From NCBI RefSeq assembly GCF_900111455.1, contig NZ_FOIE01000005.1:310001-374000 (forward strand): 64,000 bases of DNA. The letters are read 5' to 3'. Source of the stretch: Geodermatophilus poikilotrophus. Its GTDB lineage: Bacteria; Actinomycetota; Actinomycetes; Mycobacteriales; Geodermatophilaceae. Under the pieces are notes generated by a model, which saw nothing but the letters and a program-made list of their open reading frames with translations, was not told the origin of the DNA and made no database searches. How positions within the stretch are numbered: position 1 is the first letter of the stretch; the number at the start of each line of letters is the position of its first letter. Below are positions 16,040-23,922 of this stretch, piece by piece. The position numbers were made by a program, and so were the translations under genes.

Positions 16040-17032
16040 GTGAATCCCGCCCCCTCCCCCGTGCGCTGCCACGTCGTCACCGGCAAGGGCGGGACCGGCA
16101 AGACCACGGTCGCCGCGGCCCTGGCACTGGCCCTCGCCGCCGACGGCCGCCAGGTGCTGCTGGTGGAGACCGAGGGCCGCCAGGGCATCGCCCAGCTGTT
16201 CGACACCCCGCCGCTGCCCTACGAGGAGCGGCGGGTCGCCGTCGCCCGCGGCGGCGGGGTGGTCAAGGCCCTGGCGATCGACGTCGAGGAGGCCCTCCTC
16301 GAGTACCTCGAGATGTTCTACAACCTGCGGCGGGCCGGGCGGGCGCTGCGCCGGGTGGGCGCCGTCGACTTCGCCACGACGATCGCTCCGGGCCTGCGGG
16401 ACGTGCTGCTCACCGGCAAGGTGAAGGAGGCGGTGACCCGCCGCCACGACGGCCGCCCGGTCCACGACGCCGTCGTCGTCGACGCCCCGCCGACCGGCCG
16501 GATCACCCGCTTCCTCAACGTCACCGGCGAGATGGCCGGGCTGACCCGTTCCGGACCGATCAAGACGCAGAGCGACGGCGTCATGGCGGTGCTCAAGTCG
16601 CCGCAGACGGCGGTCCACCTGGTGACGCTGCTGGAGGACATGCCGGTGCAGGAGACCGCCGACGCCATCGCCGAGCTCACCGCCGCCGGGCTGCCGGTCG
16701 GCTCGGTGGTGGTGAACATGGCCACCGAGCCGGCGCTGCCCGAGCCCGCGCTGGCCCGCGCCGCGCAGGACGGGCTGACCGGCGCCGACCTGGCCCCCGC
16801 CCTGGCCGCGGCAGGACTGCAGGACGTCCCGGGGCTGGCCGACGCGCTGGCCGCCGAGGCCACCGAGCACGCCCGGCGCTGGGCCGCGCAGGACGAGCTG
16901 CGCGACGAGGTCGAGGCGCTCGACCGGCCGACGGTCGAGCTGCCGCTGCTCCCCGGGCCGATGGACCTCGGCACGCTGTTCCAGCTCGCCGGCCGGCTGG
17001 AGGAGCACCTGCGGACCGAGGTGGCGGCATGA
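16040..17032 (+). CDS. ArsA/GET3-like anion-transporting ATPase, subunit 1
   Basis: 330 residues. Deviant Walker A GKGGTGKTT at 15-23, then VLLVETEGRQGIAQLF and a DAPPTGRITRFLN switch segment place it in the ArsA/GET3 P-loop family. It matches Rv3679 in the conserved actinobacterial pair Rv3679-Rv3680. Such pairs act as cytosolic ATPase complexes linked to stress tolerance in mycobacteria; there is no ArsB arsenite pump here and the arsenite-binding cysteines of ArsA are absent, so arsenic export is unlikely. GTG start at 16040, leaderless; a GTG at 16034 is also in frame. Its stop overlaps the second subunit's ATG by 4 nt. Confidence 0.88.
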   Translation: MNPAPSPVRCHVVTGKGGTGKTTVAAALALALAADGRQVLLVETEGRQGIAQLFDTPPLPYEERRVAVARGGGVVKALAIDVEEALLEYLEMFYNLRRAGRALRRVGAVDFATTIAPGLRDVLLTGKVKEAVTRRHDGRPVHDAVVVDAPPTGRITRFLNVTGEMAGLTRSGPIKTQSDGVMAVLKSPQTAVHLVTLLEDMPVQETADAIAELTAAGLPVGSVVVNMATEPALPEPALARAAQDGLTGADLAPALAAAGLQDVPGLADALAAEATEHARRWAAQDELRDEVEALDRPTVELPLLPGPMDLGTLFQLAGRLEEHLRTEVAA

Positions 17033-18276
17033 GCCAGGCGACCGAGGCGGCGCCGACCGGGCGCACCCGCCGGGCCCCGCGGCCGCCGGCACCGCCCGCG
17101 GCGGAGGCGCTGCCGCTGGAGCTCGCTGAGCTGGTGACCGACCCGGACACCCGGATCGTGGTCTGCTGCGGCGCTGGCGGCGTGGGCAAGACGACGACGT
17201 CGGCGGCCCTGGCGCTGGCCGCGGCGGAGGCCGGTCGCACCGTCGTCGTCCTCACGATCGACCCGGCGCGCCGGCTCGCCCAGTCCCTCGGTCTCGTGGA
17301 GCTGGACAACGAGCCGCGGCGGGTCGACGTCCCCGGGGCCCGGGGCGAGCTGCACGCGATGATGCTGGACATGAAGCGCACGTTCGACGACATCGTCGTG
17401 GCGCACTCGACGCCCGAACGTGCCGAGCAGATCCTCGAGAACCCCTTCTACCAGGCGCTGTCCTCGTCCTTCGCCGGGACGCAGGAGTACATGGCGATGG
17501 AGAAGCTGGGCCAGCTGCGGGCCGGCGACCGGTGGGACCTGATCATCGTCGACACCCCGCCGTCACGGTCGGCGCTGGACTTCCTCGACGCCCCGAACCG
17601 GATGAGCCGCTTCCTCGACGGCACGATGATCCGGCTGCTCACCGCGCCGAGCCGCACCGGCTTCAAGATCGCCAGCGCCGGCTTCCTGTTCTTCAGCCGG
17701 ATCATCTCCAAGATCCTCGGCGGGCAGCTGCTGCGGGACATCTCCGCGTTCGTGTCCGCCCTGGACACCATGTTCGGCGGGTTCCGGGAGCGGGCGACCG
17801 CCACCTACGAGCTGCTGCGCCGGCCGGGCACCTGGTTCGTCGTCGTGGCGACGCCCGAGCCCGACGCGCTGCGGGAGGCCTCCTACTTCGTCGACCGGCT
17901 CTCGGCCGAGCAGATGCCGCTGGCCGGGCTGGTGGTCAACCGGACCCACCCACCGACGACGACGGCGCTGTCGGCGACCCGGGCCGACGGTGCCGCCGAG
18001 GAGGCCCTCGAGTCGGGGCGGGAGGGCGCCGAGCTCGCCGCGGGGGCGCTGCGGGTGCACGCCGAGCGGATGACGCTGGCCACCCGTGAGCAACACCTGG
18101 CCGACCGGTTCACCAGCGCTCACCCGGAGGTCGCCGTCCGCACGGTGCCGGCCGCCGCCGGCGACGTGCACGACCTCGACGGGCTGCGCGTCATGGCCGA
18201 CGCGCTGACCGGTCCGGACGGCGACACGCCGACGGGTGTGCCACGGCGGCGCATCCTCCCCGCGCGCCGTCGCTGA
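17029..18276 (+). CDS. ArsA/GET3-like anion-transporting ATPase, subunit 2
   Basis: 415 residues with an extended proline-rich N-terminus, then Walker A GAGGVGKTTT at 48-57, TIDPARRLAQSLG (the ArsA/GET3 'A-loop' DPA motif), and DTPPSRSALDFLDAP. The C-terminal half contains a hydrophobic-rich helical stretch (FKIASAGFLFFSRIISKILGG) of the kind that binds clients in GET3. Corresponds to Rv3680. Translationally coupled to subunit 1 through an ATGA overlap, so the two very probably form a heteromer. The last 20 residues are basic. In mycobacteria whiB4 follows here; in this genome the PBP gene starts only 44 bp downstream. Confidence 0.88.
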   Translation: MSQATEAAPTGRTRRAPRPPAPPAAEALPLELAELVTDPDTRIVVCCGAGGVGKTTTSAALALAAAEAGRTVVVLTIDPARRLAQSLGLVELDNEPRRVDVPGARGELHAMMLDMKRTFDDIVVAHSTPERAEQILENPFYQALSSSFAGTQEYMAMEKLGQLRAGDRWDLIIVDTPPSRSALDFLDAPNRMSRFLDGTMIRLLTAPSRTGFKIASAGFLFFSRIISKILGGQLLRDISAFVSALDTMFGGFRERATATYELLRRPGTWFVVVATPEPDALREASYFVDRLSAEQMPLAGLVVNRTHPPTTTALSATRADGAAEEALESGREGAELAAGALRVHAERMTLATREQHLADRFTSAHPEVAVRTVPAAAGDVHDLDGLRVMADALTGPDGDTPTGVPRRRILPARRR

Positions 18277-18305
18277 GCGCGGGGGCTCGGCCGCCCGCCG
18301 CCACG

Positions 18306-18311
18306 TACATT
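18306..18311 (+). promoter_or_regulatory. -10 element for leaderless PBP transcript
   Basis: TACATT is separated by 8 nt from the ATG at 18320, giving a transcript that would start essentially at the start codon of the class A PBP gene. Confidence 0.55.
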
Positions 18312-18319
18312 GGCGGCCG

Positions 18320-20539
18320 ATGTCTGCCGACGCCCCCGATCGCGCCCGGGTCCTGGCGAAGCTCGCCGCGACGATCGTCCTCGCCGGTGCCCTCGTGGCC
18401 GGCATGCTGCTGCCGTTCGTGGGCGGCACCGGTCTCGCCGCGCGCAACTCCGCCTCGCTGCTGGACGCCCTGCCGGTCGAGCTGACCGACGAGACGCCGG
18501 CGGGCAACACCCGCGTGCTGGCGGCCGACGGCTCGCTGATCACGATGTTCTACCGGAACAACCGGACGCCGGTGGCCGCCGACCGGATCGCCCCCGTGGT
18601 GAAGCAGGCGCTGGTCGCGATCGAGGACGCCCGCTTCGAGGAGCACAACGGCCTCGACGTGCAGGGCACGCTGCGGGCGCTGGCGACCAACGTGGCGGCC
18701 GGCTCGGTTCGGGAGGGCGGCTCGACGCTCACCCAGCAGCTGGTCAAGCAGACCCTCGCGCAGACCGCCGACACCGCCGAGGAACGACAGGCGGCCACCG
18801 AGCAGAGCGTGGGCCGCAAGCTGCGGGAGGCGCGGATGGCCCTCGCCCTGGAGGAGGAGTACTCCAAGGACGAGATCCTCACCCGCTACCTGAACCTCGT
18901 GTACTTCGGCCAGGGGGCCTACGGCGTCCAGGCCGCCGCGCAGCGCTACTTCAGCGTGGATGCCGCCGACCTGACCCTGCCGCAGGCGGCCATGCTGGCC
19001 GGCCTGGTGCAGAGCCCGTCGAACGACGACCCGATCACCAACCCGGAGAACGGGCAGAACCGGCGCAACCAGGTGCTGCAGCGGATGCTGGACGTCGGGA
19101 TGATCGACCAGGCCCAGTTCACCGAGGCGTCGGCACAGCCGGTGCAGGTGGCGCAGGGCGCCGTCCCGCCCAACGGCTGCATCGACGCCTCGATCGGCGG
19201 CTTCTTCTGCGCCTTCGTGCAGCAGTACCTCACCCAGACGCTCGGCCTGTCGCAGGCCCTGCTGGACGACGGCGGGCTGACGATCCAGACGACGCTGCGG
19301 CCGGACCTGCAGCGCTCCGGGGACCAGGCCGTGCTCGGGACCCTGGCGGTGGGCGACCCGCTGGTCGGCGTCTTCACCGCCGTCGAGCCGGGCACCGGGC
19401 ACGTGCTCGCCATGGCGAACAACCGCCGCTTCGGCTGCGACGGCCCCGAGTGCGAGTCGGTCAACTTCAACGTCGTCCCCAGCAAGGGCGCCGGCTCGAC
19501 GTTCAAGGTCTTCACCGCCGCAGCGGCTCTCGAGGAGGGCTTCGGGCCCAACCACGTCATCACCACTGGCGAGCCGTACGTCTCGCGGGTCTACCGGGAC
19601 GGGAGCGGCCCCTACGACGTGGTGAACGTGGGCGACAGCTACCCGAACACGCTCGACATGGAGCGGGCTCTGTACCTGTCGTCGAACACCTACTTCCTCG
19701 CCCTCGAGGACCAGCTGGGCTCGGTCGAGGGACCGGTGCGGATGGCGCAGCGCCTGGGCATGCGCTTCGACGCGCCGAACCAGTACCCGGCCGAGACGAT
19801 CATCGCGGAGAACCGGGGCTCGTTCACGTTCGGCACCGACGCGACCAGCCCGCTGGACCTGGCCAACTCCGCCGCCACTCTGGCCGCCACCGGCACCCGG
19901 TGCGAGCCCACGCCGGTCACCGCCGTCCTCGACCGCACCGGCGAGCCGCTCACCGTGGATGGCCGGCCGGTGTTCGAGGGCAGCGACTGCACGCCGGACG
20001 CCGTCCCGGCCGAGGTCGCGTCGACCATGAACACGATGCTGCGCAAGGACGTCGAGCCCGGCTTCCGCGGGCAGACCGGCGCGCGGGCCTACGTCCCCGG
20101 TCACCAGATCGCCGGCAAGACCGGGACCAACCAGAACCGGGACTCGGTGGCCTTCATCGGCTACACACCGCAGTACTCGGCCAGCGTGATGGTCTTCAGC
20201 CCCCTGCAGAACCAGGACGTCGGTGGTTTCGGTGGCGCGCTGGGTGCCGGCATCTGGGGGAACGCGATGAGGCCCATCCTGAGCGCGCAGGCACCGGTGC
20301 CGTTCACCGCACCGGCCGCCCCCGCCCCTGCTCCCGCGCCCGCGGCTCCAGCGGCATCGCAGACGGCGCCGGACACCGCACCCACGCCGTCCCCTGCCGC
20401 GGACCCCGCCGCCGTCGAGCCGGCGCCGGCCGACCCGGCCGCGCAACCGGCGGCCGCGCAGCCCCCCGCGGCTCCGGTCGACCCGACGGCTGGTGCCGGC
20501 AACGGGACCGGGGGCGGCGACACCGGCGCGAACGGCTGA
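18320..20539 (+). CDS. ponA2: class A penicillin-binding protein (transglycosylase/transpeptidase)
   Basis: 739 residues. A short cytosolic N-terminus and membrane anchor (about 14-36) are followed by the GT51 glycosyltransferase domain, with EDARFEEHNGLD carrying the catalytic Glu near residue 100 and REGGSTLTQQLVKQ. The transpeptidase domain has SxxK (STFK, near 393), SxN (SSN, near 453) and KTG (near 600). The last 90 residues are a low-complexity Ala/Pro tail in the periplasm-equivalent space; the PASTA domain found in M. tuberculosis PonA2 is not visible. It polymerises and cross-links peptidoglycan. Its place after the two ArsA-like genes matches Rv3682/ponA2. Confidence 0.93.
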   Translation: MSADAPDRARVLAKLAATIVLAGALVAGMLLPFVGGTGLAARNSASLLDALPVELTDETPAGNTRVLAADGSLITMFYRNNRTPVAADRIAPVVKQALVAIEDARFEEHNGLDVQGTLRALATNVAAGSVREGGSTLTQQLVKQTLAQTADTAEERQAATEQSVGRKLREARMALALEEEYSKDEILTRYLNLVYFGQGAYGVQAAAQRYFSVDAADLTLPQAAMLAGLVQSPSNDDPITNPENGQNRRNQVLQRMLDVGMIDQAQFTEASAQPVQVAQGAVPPNGCIDASIGGFFCAFVQQYLTQTLGLSQALLDDGGLTIQTTLRPDLQRSGDQAVLGTLAVGDPLVGVFTAVEPGTGHVLAMANNRRFGCDGPECESVNFNVVPSKGAGSTFKVFTAAAALEEGFGPNHVITTGEPYVSRVYRDGSGPYDVVNVGDSYPNTLDMERALYLSSNTYFLALEDQLGSVEGPVRMAQRLGMRFDAPNQYPAETIIAENRGSFTFGTDATSPLDLANSAATLAATGTRCEPTPVTAVLDRTGEPLTVDGRPVFEGSDCTPDAVPAEVASTMNTMLRKDVEPGFRGQTGARAYVPGHQIAGKTGTNQNRDSVAFIGYTPQYSASVMVFSPLQNQDVGGFGGALGAGIWGNAMRPILSAQAPVPFTAPAAPAPAPAPAAPAASQTAPDTAPTPSPAADPAAVEPAPADPAAQPAAAQPPAAPVDPTAGAGNGTGGGDTGANG

Positions 20540-20573
20540 GCCGCTCCGGCGGGTCAGGCCACCGCGGCCGGTG

Positions 20574-20900
20574 TCACCGGCCCCGCGCGCTCCCCCCGGG
20601 TCCCGGGGGACGGCGCGGGACGACGGTGGCGCCCTCCCGGAGGAGCTCGGCCAGGACGCGCTCGGCCGCCCGCCGGCGGGCGGCGGCCCGTTCCCGCAGC
20701 ACCGCGGCGAGGTGGGGGCTGGTGCACCGTCCGGCCCGCTCGTCCAGCACGCGGGCGGTCTCCGCGTAGAGGGCGTACCGGCGCAGCAGGTCGAGCAACT
20801 CCCGGCGGGACTCGAACGACGGCCGGAGCGGCACCGGACCCCCACCGCGTGCTCCGGGGAGCCGGGACGGACTGCTGCCGACGGCGCCGTGCACGGTCAC
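20574..20900 (-). CDS. small helical protein at the end of the stressosome operon
   Basis: 108 residues, no recognised family. A variable glycine/proline-rich N-terminus precedes two long amphipathic helices (about 35-55 and 63-92) rich in Arg, Ala, Leu and Glu, with one cysteine (GRCTSPHL), then a basic C-terminus. The GTG at 20900 has AGGAGG 8 nt upstream; a GTG at 20909 overlaps that site and is less likely. It starts 83 bp after the RsbU-domain gene in the same direction, so it is probably the last member of the operon. The helical pattern could suit protein-protein interaction, but nothing specific supports a function. Confidence 0.55.
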   Translation of the reverse strand: MTVHGAVGSSPSRLPGARGGGPVPLRPSFESRRELLDLLRRYALYAETARVLDERAGRCTSPHLAAVLRERAAARRRAAERVLAELLREGATVVPRRPPGPGGSARGR

Positions 20901-20983
20901 GGTCGCCACCTCCTCGCGATCGACGGTGGTCTGTCGCAGAGGAAGACGCCTCCGGCGTCCGGGGATGACGCGGGCCGTGTCGG

Positions 20984-21268
20984 TCAGGGGTCGGGGCCAC
21001 GCCGCGCCATGTCGTAGCTGGCGAGCACCTCGACGAGGAAGTCCGACGCCAACCGGGCGGTGAGGGGCACCTCGGCGGCCGGGCTGTCCCGGAGCACGTC
21101 GGCGAGGACGTCGTGGTGGACCTGGACGACCTCGAGCATGCTCCGGCCGTCGGCCAGGGCACCGCGCCCCAGCTGGTAGCCGCTGTGCAGCGCGGACTCC
21201 TCGCGCCGCGACAGGTACCGCAGGAACGCGGCCCGGTAGTCGCGGAGCAGGGTCTCGCGTGCCGTCAC
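20984..21268 (-). CDS. stand-alone RsbU N-terminal (RsbT-docking) domain protein
   Basis: 94 residues covering just the four-helix N-terminal domain of RsbU. The motifs of B. subtilis RsbU_N are recognisable in order: Y-x5-Y (YRAAFLRYL), a central LEVVQVHHDVL corresponding to 'IISIHRKVL', and a C-terminal FLVEVLASYDMA corresponding to 'FLIEVMIGYGMA'. In Bacillus this domain is bound by RsbT to activate the PP2C phosphatase; here no phosphatase domain follows and none is encoded nearby. The GTG start overlaps the rsbS stop by 4 nt. It may act as a docking partner, brake or decoy for the RsbT domain of the sigma fusion encoded at the head of the operon (inference). Confidence 0.8.
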   Translation of the reverse strand: MTARETLLRDYRAAFLRYLSRREESALHSGYQLGRGALADGRSMLEVVQVHHDVLADVLRDSPAAEVPLTARLASDFLVEVLASYDMARRGPDP

Positions 21269-21654
21269 GTGCGCGGCGCCGGCGGTGCCGTGACGTGGCT
21301 GTCGAGCTCGGCCAGGCCCTCCTCCAGGTCGAGTGCGGTGACCACCCGGCCGGTGTCCATGCCGAGCTCCACCATGGCGAACGCGACGTCCGGCTGGATC
21401 CCGACGATCACGGTCACCGCTCCGCGCAGCCGGGCCATCTCGCCGATGTCGCGCAGCGTCCGGGACGCGAAGGAGTCCAGGACGTCGAGTGCGGCCACGT
21501 CGATGACGACCCCCCGCGCACGGTCCGACCCGATCCGTTCGACCAGGTCCTGCTGGAAGCGCACCAGCTGCGAGTCGTCCAGGGCGGTGTGGATCGACGC
21601 GATCAGGTACGGGCCCTGCCGCAGGATCGAGAAGAGCCGCGGGCCACCGTTCAC
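21265..21654 (-). CDS. rsbS: stressosome scaffold RsbS (STAS domain)
   Basis: 129 residues, one STAS domain. It aligns by eye with B. subtilis RsbS throughout: IHTALDDSQLVRFQQDLVERI, GVVIDVAALDVLDSFASRTL, VTVIVGIQPDVAFAMVELGM and TALDLEEGL. S61 in VLDSFA is the equivalent of RsbS S59, the residue phosphorylated by RsbT to release it from the stressosome. It should form the cytosolic stressosome core with RsbR. Overlaps both neighbours by 4 nt (rsbR upstream, RsbU-domain gene downstream). Confidence 0.92.
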   Translation of the reverse strand: MNGGPRLFSILRQGPYLIASIHTALDDSQLVRFQQDLVERIGSDRARGVVIDVAALDVLDSFASRTLRDIGEMARLRGAVTVIVGIQPDVAFAMVELGMDTGRVVTALDLEEGLAELDSHVTAPPAPRT

Positions 21655-22556
21655 GGACCACCGTTCCCGTCCTCGCGGGACACCGCGAACCCGAGCAGCC
21701 GCTCGGCCTCCTCGAGGCCGCCCTGCAGGTCGCCGATGGTGTTCATCTTCGACAGGTCGACGCCGATGGTGACCAGCGTCTGGGCGATCTCCGGGGACAG
21801 ACCCGTGATGATCACGCTGGCGCCCATCAGCCGCGAGGCGTCGACCGTGCGCACCAGGTGGTTGGCGACGGACTCGTCGACGTCCGGGACGCCGGTGATG
21901 TCGACGACGACGACCTTCGCCCGGTGCGTGCGGATGCCACCGAGCAGCTGCACGGTCAGCTGCCGCGCGCGTTCCCGGTCCAGCACCCCGATGATGGGCA
22001 GGATCAGCAGCCGCTCACGGACCGGCAGCACCGGCGTCGACAGCTCACGGATGGAGTCCTGCTGCTGCCGGATGACCCGCTCGCGCTCCTCGACGAAGCT
22101 GACGGCCACGGTGTTCGCGATCCGGTTGGCCGCCGGCTCGTAGGCGTCGAGCACCCGGTTGAGCAGTGAGAAGTCGCGCTGGTACTTCTCGAACAGCGAC
22201 CTGGCCAGGACGTCGCGCAGCAGGAGCACGATGCCGACGACCTCGTGCGTCTCCACGCCCCGCGGGATGATTCGCTCGGAGAGGTCGCGGGCGTAGTGCT
22301 GCAGCGCCTCCACGCTGCCGGTCTCCAGGACCTCGACGTAGTTGTCGTAGACCAGCGTGGTCTCGGCCACCATCTCCTGGGCGGTCATCGCCTGCAGCAG
22401 GTGCGTCTCCTGGATGCGGCCGACCCACTCCTGGCGGAGCCGGGTGCGGTGCTCGCGCAGGTGCGCCACCAGTTGTGGCAACAGGGCCTGCTCGTCGAGG
22501 CCGGGTGAGGCGTCGGTCGGAGCCACGGTCACGCTCGGGTCCTCGAACCTGGTCAT
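21651..22556 (-). CDS. rsbR: stressosome co-antagonist RsbR
   Basis: 301 residues: an N-terminal helical sensor domain (about 25-165, RsbRD-like rather than the haem-free globin of RsbRA), a linker helix, and a C-terminal STAS domain (about 170-290). The linker QQQDSIRELSTPV holds T174, equivalent to phospho-site T171 of RsbRA. The second site, T205 in Bacillus (VDT), is replaced by Glu here (VDESVANHL, E228), a natural phosphomimic. It should bind RsbS and the RsbT module until stress. ATG at 22556 has GGGGAG upstream and overlaps the preceding stop (ATGA); an in-frame start five codons earlier is possible. Confidence 0.9.
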   Translation of the reverse strand: MTRFEDPSVTVAPTDASPGLDEQALLPQLVAHLREHRTRLRQEWVGRIQETHLLQAMTAQEMVAETTLVYDNYVEVLETGSVEALQHYARDLSERIIPRGVETHEVVGIVLLLRDVLARSLFEKYQRDFSLLNRVLDAYEPAANRIANTVAVSFVEERERVIRQQQDSIRELSTPVLPVRERLLILPIIGVLDRERARQLTVQLLGGIRTHRAKVVVVDITGVPDVDESVANHLVRTVDASRLMGASVIITGLSPEIAQTLVTIGVDLSKMNTIGDLQGGLEEAERLLGFAVSREDGNGGP

Positions 22557-23632
22557 GTCTCTCCCCGCCACTTCGTCATCGTCACCGTCGTGCCGCGGTC
22601 GATCTCGGAGACCACCGCGAACTCGTCCATCAACCGCCGTGCGCCCGGCAGCCCCAGCCCGAGCCCCTGGTAGGTGCTGTAGCCGTCCTGCAGCGCCTGT
22701 TCGACGTCGGCGATCCCCGGGCCCGCGTCGCGGGCGACGATGGAGATCCCCTTCCGCGGCTCCTGCAACTCGGCCACGACGACCTCGCCGGACTCCGCGA
22801 AACGCACGATGTTGCGGGTGATCTCCGACACCGCCGTCGCGATCAGCGTGACCTCGGTGGTGGAGAACCCCAGCCGGGTGGCGACCTCACGAGCGGCCTG
22901 CCGGGCGGCGACGACGTCGGCGTCGGTGCGCACGGCGACGCGCACCGCGTCGTCCCGGGACCGTCCGCGTCCCACCAGGGGCTCGGACAGCCGCGCGCAC
23001 AGGTCGCACTCGAGCAGGTGGCGGGCGGCGTCGACCTCGCGCTGGCGCCGCCGGTCGCCGCCGGAGATGGCCAGCAGCACGGGACGGCAGCGCTCCGTCG
23101 GTGGCTCCACCCGCTCGGAGACGAGCAGGTACTCCACCCGCAGCCGGGCGCGGGTGCGGTTGAGCTGGGCGGCCACCGCACCGGCGGTGGACCCGAGCTC
23201 GGCCGCCAGGGCCCGGGTGTCCTGGCCGGAGACCTCGTGGGCGAGCAGCGTCGACCGCTCGCGGTCGGACAGCCGGGTGAGTGCCTCCGCGACGGCAGCG
23301 CGGTCCTCGCGGGCGAGGACGTCCTCGTCGGGCGCCTCCGGAGGCCGCAGGTCGACGACCCGGTGCTGGTGCCGTCGCTGCCGGTCCTGGTCCCGCCACA
23401 TCGAGGTGACGACGTTGCGCGCCGTCACGATGGCGTAGGGCTCGAGCATCCCCGGTTCGACCCGGCCGGCGGCGGCGAGGACGCGGGTCAGGGTCTCCTG
23501 CACCAGGTCATCGGCGGTCGCCGGATCGGGGACGCGGGACGCCACGATCCGGCGGACGAGCGGGATGAGGGCTGCGACGTCCGCAGACCCGCAGTCACCT
23601 CCCGGGCTCCCCACCGGCTCGACCGCCACCAC
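22553..23632 (-). CDS. ECF-type sigma factor fused to zinc-finger-like segment and RsbT switch kinase
   Basis: 359 residues in three parts. Residues 18-90 resemble sigma region 2 (DDLVQETLTRVL; YAIVTARNVVTSMWRDQDR), and 110-168 sigma region 4 (LTRLSDRERSTLLAHEVSG; helix-turn-helix AAELGSTAGAVAAQLNR). Residues 180-215 hold C182, H205, C209 and C212 in an H-x3-C-x2-C arrangement like zinc-containing anti-sigma domains. Residues 230-359 are an RsbT-type HATPase: N-box SEITRN (E270, N274), G1 DAGPG (302-306) and G2 GLGLGLPG (323-330), ending RLMDEF. The fusion is in one uninterrupted frame. GTG at 23632 sits 7 nt after a TACCGT -10; the frame stays open upstream but is GTC at the next valine. First gene of the rsb operon; likely a sigma factor held by the stressosome. 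Confidence 0.85.
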   Translation of the reverse strand: MVAVEPVGSPGGDCGSADVAALIPLVRRIVASRVPDPATADDLVQETLTRVLAAAGRVEPGMLEPYAIVTARNVVTSMWRDQDRQRRHQHRVVDLRPPEAPDEDVLAREDRAAVAEALTRLSDRERSTLLAHEVSGQDTRALAAELGSTAGAVAAQLNRTRARLRVEYLLVSERVEPPTERCRPVLLAISGGDRRRQREVDAARHLLECDLCARLSEPLVGRGRSRDDAVRVAVRTDADVVAARQAAREVATRLGFSTTEVTLIATAVSEITRNIVRFAESGEVVVAELQEPRKGISIVARDAGPGIADVEQALQDGYSTYQGLGLGLPGARRLMDEFAVVSEIDRGTTVTMTKWRGET

Positions 23633-23639
23633 CCGCGAG

Positions 23640-23645
23640 ACGGTA
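23640..23645 (-). promoter_or_regulatory. -10 element for leaderless sigma-RsbT operon transcript
   Basis: On the minus strand TACCGT is followed by CTCGCGG and the GTG start at 23632. The identical -10 sequence serves the Mur ligase gene (47233) and leucine leader (35145). The 290-bp gap to the divergent secreted-protein gene holds no gene. Confidence 0.55.
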
Positions 23646-23922
23646 CGCCCGGGGGTCCCCCGTCGGTGCGCCGAACGGACCGCCGGTGGACGCCTTCCCC
23701 ACCCGTGCATGACGCGGTGCTCCGGGTCGCCTCGGCCGGTCCTGACGACGCGCTGAGACCCGGGGGACCGTTCCTGAGCAGCGGCGACACCAGGACAGGA
23801 ACCGGGAGGAGCGGCCGGGCAGCCCTCGTCACCCGCCTCGGCGAGCGGCGTCTTCACCCATGCACGGCCGTACTCCACCCGGCACGAGGCGCCGGGACGG
23901 CTCACGAGCAAGGAGGCTCCAC

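Noticed and set aside
16040..18276. Arsenic resistance operon
   Set aside because: The ATPases match the conserved Rv3679-Rv3680 pair; there is no arsB, arsC or arsR, and the metalloid-binding cysteines of ArsA are not seen.
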